Below, piece after piece: positions 62,047 to 64,000 of a stretch of DNA of 64,000 bases. Origin of the DNA: Phytoactinopolyspora alkaliphila. Its GTDB lineage: Bacteria; Actinomycetota; Actinomycetes; Jiangellales; Jiangellaceae. The stretch's first letter is position 1. Every line of letters starts with the position of its first letter. The notes beneath the pieces were generated by a model that saw nothing but the letters and a program-made list of their open reading frames with translations, did not search any database and was not told the origin of the DNA. The stretch is from contig NZ_JAAGOB010000007.1 of NCBI RefSeq assembly GCF_010550695.1, positions 186,001 through 250,000 on the forward strand. The letters are read 5' to 3'. Made by a program: the position numbers and the translations under genes.

Positions 62047-62964
62047 TCACTTGACGGCGCCGGCCACCATGCCGGACTCGATTTGCCGCTGGAAGACGAT
62101 GTAGACCACGAGGACGGGGATCATGGACAACGTCAGGCCGGCGAACAGGCCGCTCCAGTCGCTCGCGTATTCCTGGCTCACGGCGAGCGACGCCAATCCC
62201 TGCGCTATCACGTATTTGTCTGGGTCCGTCTGAAGCACCAGAGGTAACAGAAACTGATTCCACTGGCCGATGGTGACGAATATGCCGACACTGATCATTC
62301 CTGGCCGGGCCATCGGCAGCATCACCCAGAAGAATGCCCGCCAGTGGCCGCAGCCGTCGATGAAGGCGGCGTCGGCTATGGAATCCGGGAGGGTGCGGAA
62401 GTAGGCGGTGAGAAAGAACACCGCGAATGGCAAGTAGTAGGCGGTATAGATCAAGGCCAGGCCGGGGAGCGAGTTCGCCAGTTGCAATGATCGCGCCACG
62501 AAGAACAGCGGAACGATGGCCAGGAATACCGGAAACGTCAGGCCCGCGACGAACAGGAAATAGATCACTCGGTTGCCCGGGAACGGATACCTGGCGATGA
62601 CGTAGGCCACCAGAGACCCCAGCCCCAGAGTGAGGATCACCCCCAGGGAGACGACGACCGCCGTATTGAGGAAGTACTGCCCGATGTTCGCCGTGGTCCA
62701 AGCCCGAACGAAGCTGTCCAGGCTGAACGATCCGGGTAAGGACCATGCGCTGGTCAGGATCTCGTCGTCGGACTTGAAGGAGTTCAGCACCGTCCAGAGC
62801 AACGGCAGGATGACGAGGACGGCCCAGGTCAGCAGGAAGGCGTGGGAGAAGACGTTGAGGGTACGCCCTCCAATGTCCGCCTGGTCCCGCCCGCTGCGTC
62901 TGGGCGGTTCGGTGCGCGCGGGAGGCTTCGGGTCGAGTGCTCGAGGCTGGCTGTGGACGCTCAT
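62047..62964 (-). CDS. Sugar ABC transporter permease (MalG-like) of the polysaccharide operon
   Basis: 305 residues. Six membrane helices follow a basic N terminus. The EAA loop ADAAFIDGCGHWRAFFWVMLPMARP lies near 208-232. GQWNQFLLPLVLQTDPDK follows. It is the second permease of the transporter whose binding protein lies at the window edge. It starts 9 nt after the first permease stops. Confidence 0.92.
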   Translation of the reverse strand: MSVHSQPRALDPKPPARTEPPRRSGRDQADIGGRTLNVFSHAFLLTWAVLVILPLLWTVLNSFKSDDEILTSAWSLPGSFSLDSFVRAWTTANIGQYFLNTAVVVSLGVILTLGLGSLVAYVIARYPFPGNRVIYFLFVAGLTFPVFLAIVPLFFVARSLQLANSLPGLALIYTAYYLPFAVFFLTAYFRTLPDSIADAAFIDGCGHWRAFFWVMLPMARPGMISVGIFVTIGQWNQFLLPLVLQTDPDKYVIAQGLASLAVSQEYASDWSGLFAGLTLSMIPVLVVYIVFQRQIESGMVAGAVK

Positions 62965-62973
62965 CGACGGCTC

Positions 62974-63891
62974 CTAATACACCACGCGGTCACGCCGCAT
63001 GAATCGCAACGTGATCACCGCCAGGACGATGGTCACGACGAACAGGGCGACTCCCAGGGCGGTGGCATATCCGAACCTGCCGTGCTCGAAAGCCGTCAGA
63101 TAGATGTAGTTGCCCAGCACCTGGGTGGAGTTGTTGGGACCACCCGACCCACCGGCCGCCGACATGACGTTGACGATGGCGAACATGTCCAGCGCGTTGA
63201 TGCCGGCATAGACGAGCGCGACCTGAACGGTGTCCCAGATCAAAGGCACCGTGATCCGCCAGAAGATGCGCCAGCGGCTCGCGCCGTCCAGCATCGCAGC
63301 CTCATACATGTCAGGCGGAATCGATCCGATCGCGGCGGTGAACACCAGCACGTAGAACCCGACCGAAACCCAGACAATCACGGCCAGGATCGCCCAGTAC
63401 GCCGTCCTGGTGCTCCCCAGCCAGTTCACCGGATCGATACCGATAAGCCCGAGGAAGCCATTGAGCAGCCCGTTGCCGGTGGGATCGTAGACGAACGACC
63501 AGAGGACACCGATCACGGCAATGGACAGCAGATGCGGAAAGAAGTAGACGATGCGATAGAAGGACGCGCCGCGCACACCTTGTACCGCGGCCTTCTTCGC
63601 CCGGCCGGCCACGTTCAGCATCGTGGCGAAGAACAGGCCGAGCCCGATCGAGAACACCGGCAGCACCACTGCGGCGAGAAGGTTGTGCCTCAGCGAGATC
63701 CAGAAGACCGGGTCCTTCAGGAGCCGCTCGTAGTTGGCCAGCCCGATGAGCCGTCGTTCCGATGTGTAGCCGCTCCAGTCGGTCAACGAGACATAGAACG
63801 ACTGCAGATACGGCCAGAGAACAAGCACGGCGTAGAGCACGATCGGGCCAGCCAGCGCACCGACGATGAAACGGTATCTTCCCTGCCGCAT
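62974..63891 (-). CDS. Sugar ABC transporter permease (MalF-like) of the polysaccharide operon
   Basis: 305 residues, six helices. YEAAMLDGASRWRIFWRITVPLIWD near 201-225 is the EAA loop. FVSLTDWSG-type segment FYVSLTDWSGYT lies in the first periplasmic loop. ATG 63891 is chosen because it follows the binding-protein stop by 7 nt. A longer frame would run into that gene. Confidence 0.9.
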   Translation of the reverse strand: MRQGRYRFIVGALAGPIVLYAVLVLWPYLQSFYVSLTDWSGYTSERRLIGLANYERLLKDPVFWISLRHNLLAAVVLPVFSIGLGLFFATMLNVAGRAKKAAVQGVRGASFYRIVYFFPHLLSIAVIGVLWSFVYDPTGNGLLNGFLGLIGIDPVNWLGSTRTAYWAILAVIVWVSVGFYVLVFTAAIGSIPPDMYEAAMLDGASRWRIFWRITVPLIWDTVQVALVYAGINALDMFAIVNVMSAAGGSGGPNNSTQVLGNYIYLTAFEHGRFGYATALGVALFVVTIVLAVITLRFMRRDRVVY

Positions 63892-63898
63892 GGATGCG

Positions 63899-64000
63899 TC
63901 AGTCTCGCTGGAACTTGGTGACGGAGTCGTCGTCCTTGACGGCGTCGGCTGCGCTCTGGCATTGCTGTGCCCACTCGTCGGGGTTGATCTCACCGGTCAT
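63899..64000 (-). CDS. Sugar-binding protein, C-terminal end (runs off the right edge)
   Basis: 33 codons and a stop: MTGEINPDEWAQQCQ...AVKDDDSVTKFQRD. This is the usual tail of a family 1 sugar-binding protein (GEI.P.EW...C). It is the first visible gene of a minus-strand operon with the two permeases. Confidence 0.75.
   Translation of the reverse strand: MTGEINPDEWAQQCQSAADAVKDDDSVTKFQRD

Overview
This window is chromosomal DNA from a high-GC actinobacterium. The evidence is strongly GC-biased third codon positions, AAGGAGG-type ribosome sites mixed with several leaderless starts (a TAnnnT box 6-8 nt before ATG/GTG), and actinobacterial families: the Nif3 / C4 zinc-ribbon / RNase H-phosphatase trio (M. 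tuberculosis Rv2230c-Rv2228c order), a CtpI-type giant P-type ATPase, a SARP regulator, an F420-type LLM oxidoreductase and DUF3618/Holin-X proteins. No rRNA, tRNA, CRISPR array, IS element or phage module was seen. The genus cannot be fixed; a single-chain alpha-beta glycyl-tRNA synthetase is the most unusual taxonomic hint.

Layout. 1-2.3 kb: the start of a topoisomerase IB gene and a DUF6098 gene (minus), then two related small stress-type proteins behind a sigma-B-like promoter. 2.4-8.8 kb: a D-lactate/glycolate dehydrogenase-type flavin/FeS fusion (minus), a 25-bp inverted repeat, then Nif3, a zinc-ribbon coiled coil (CTG start) and RNase H/phosphatase. 8.8-14.6 kb: a 1,414-residue P-type ATPase with an apparently dead second ATPase P-domain, a MarR regulator and a divergent proline iminopeptidase. 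14.65-17.0 kb: a translationally coupled three-gene membrane module and a 60-residue Pro-rich protein, both behind sigma-B-like promoters. 17.1-24.4 kb: single enzymes (AlkZ-like, ComB-like, VOC, PCD-VOC, BAAT), an ArsR-SRPBCC fusion with two operators, and an orphan OppD. 24.4-30 kb: a trypsin pseudogene, a copper module (CsoR-type operator, leader ORF, His-rich exported protein, CopA), a membrane protein and YaaA. 30.3-33.3 kb: fused GlyRS.

33.3-47.1 kb is the most coherent metabolic region. A ThuA-Gfo/Idh pair faces a LacI regulator across two LacI operators. A zinc ArsR/CDF pair and a hairpin-bracketed AbiEi-DUF559 gene follow. Then comes a tight operon: ROK regulator, solute-binding lipoprotein, two permeases and three different Gfo/Idh dehydrogenases, with nearly every junction overlapping. 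The two clusters look like sugar uptake plus oxidation of the sugar to keto forms. A strong bidirectional hairpin separates them from an ammonia-lyase homologue whose Ala-Ser-Gly cofactor triad has lost its Ser.

48.8-55.4 kb holds DUF4037, a small membrane protein, an LLM oxidoreductase, an M23 peptidase pseudogene, a DHFR/RibD-like protein and a SARP-NB-ARC-TPR regulator. 55.4-64 kb is a minus-strand polysaccharide-use operon running in from beyond the right edge: binding protein (3' end only), two permeases, a Tat-exported beta-helix protein, a tandem alpha/beta-hydrolase and a Tat-exported DUF4838 protein.
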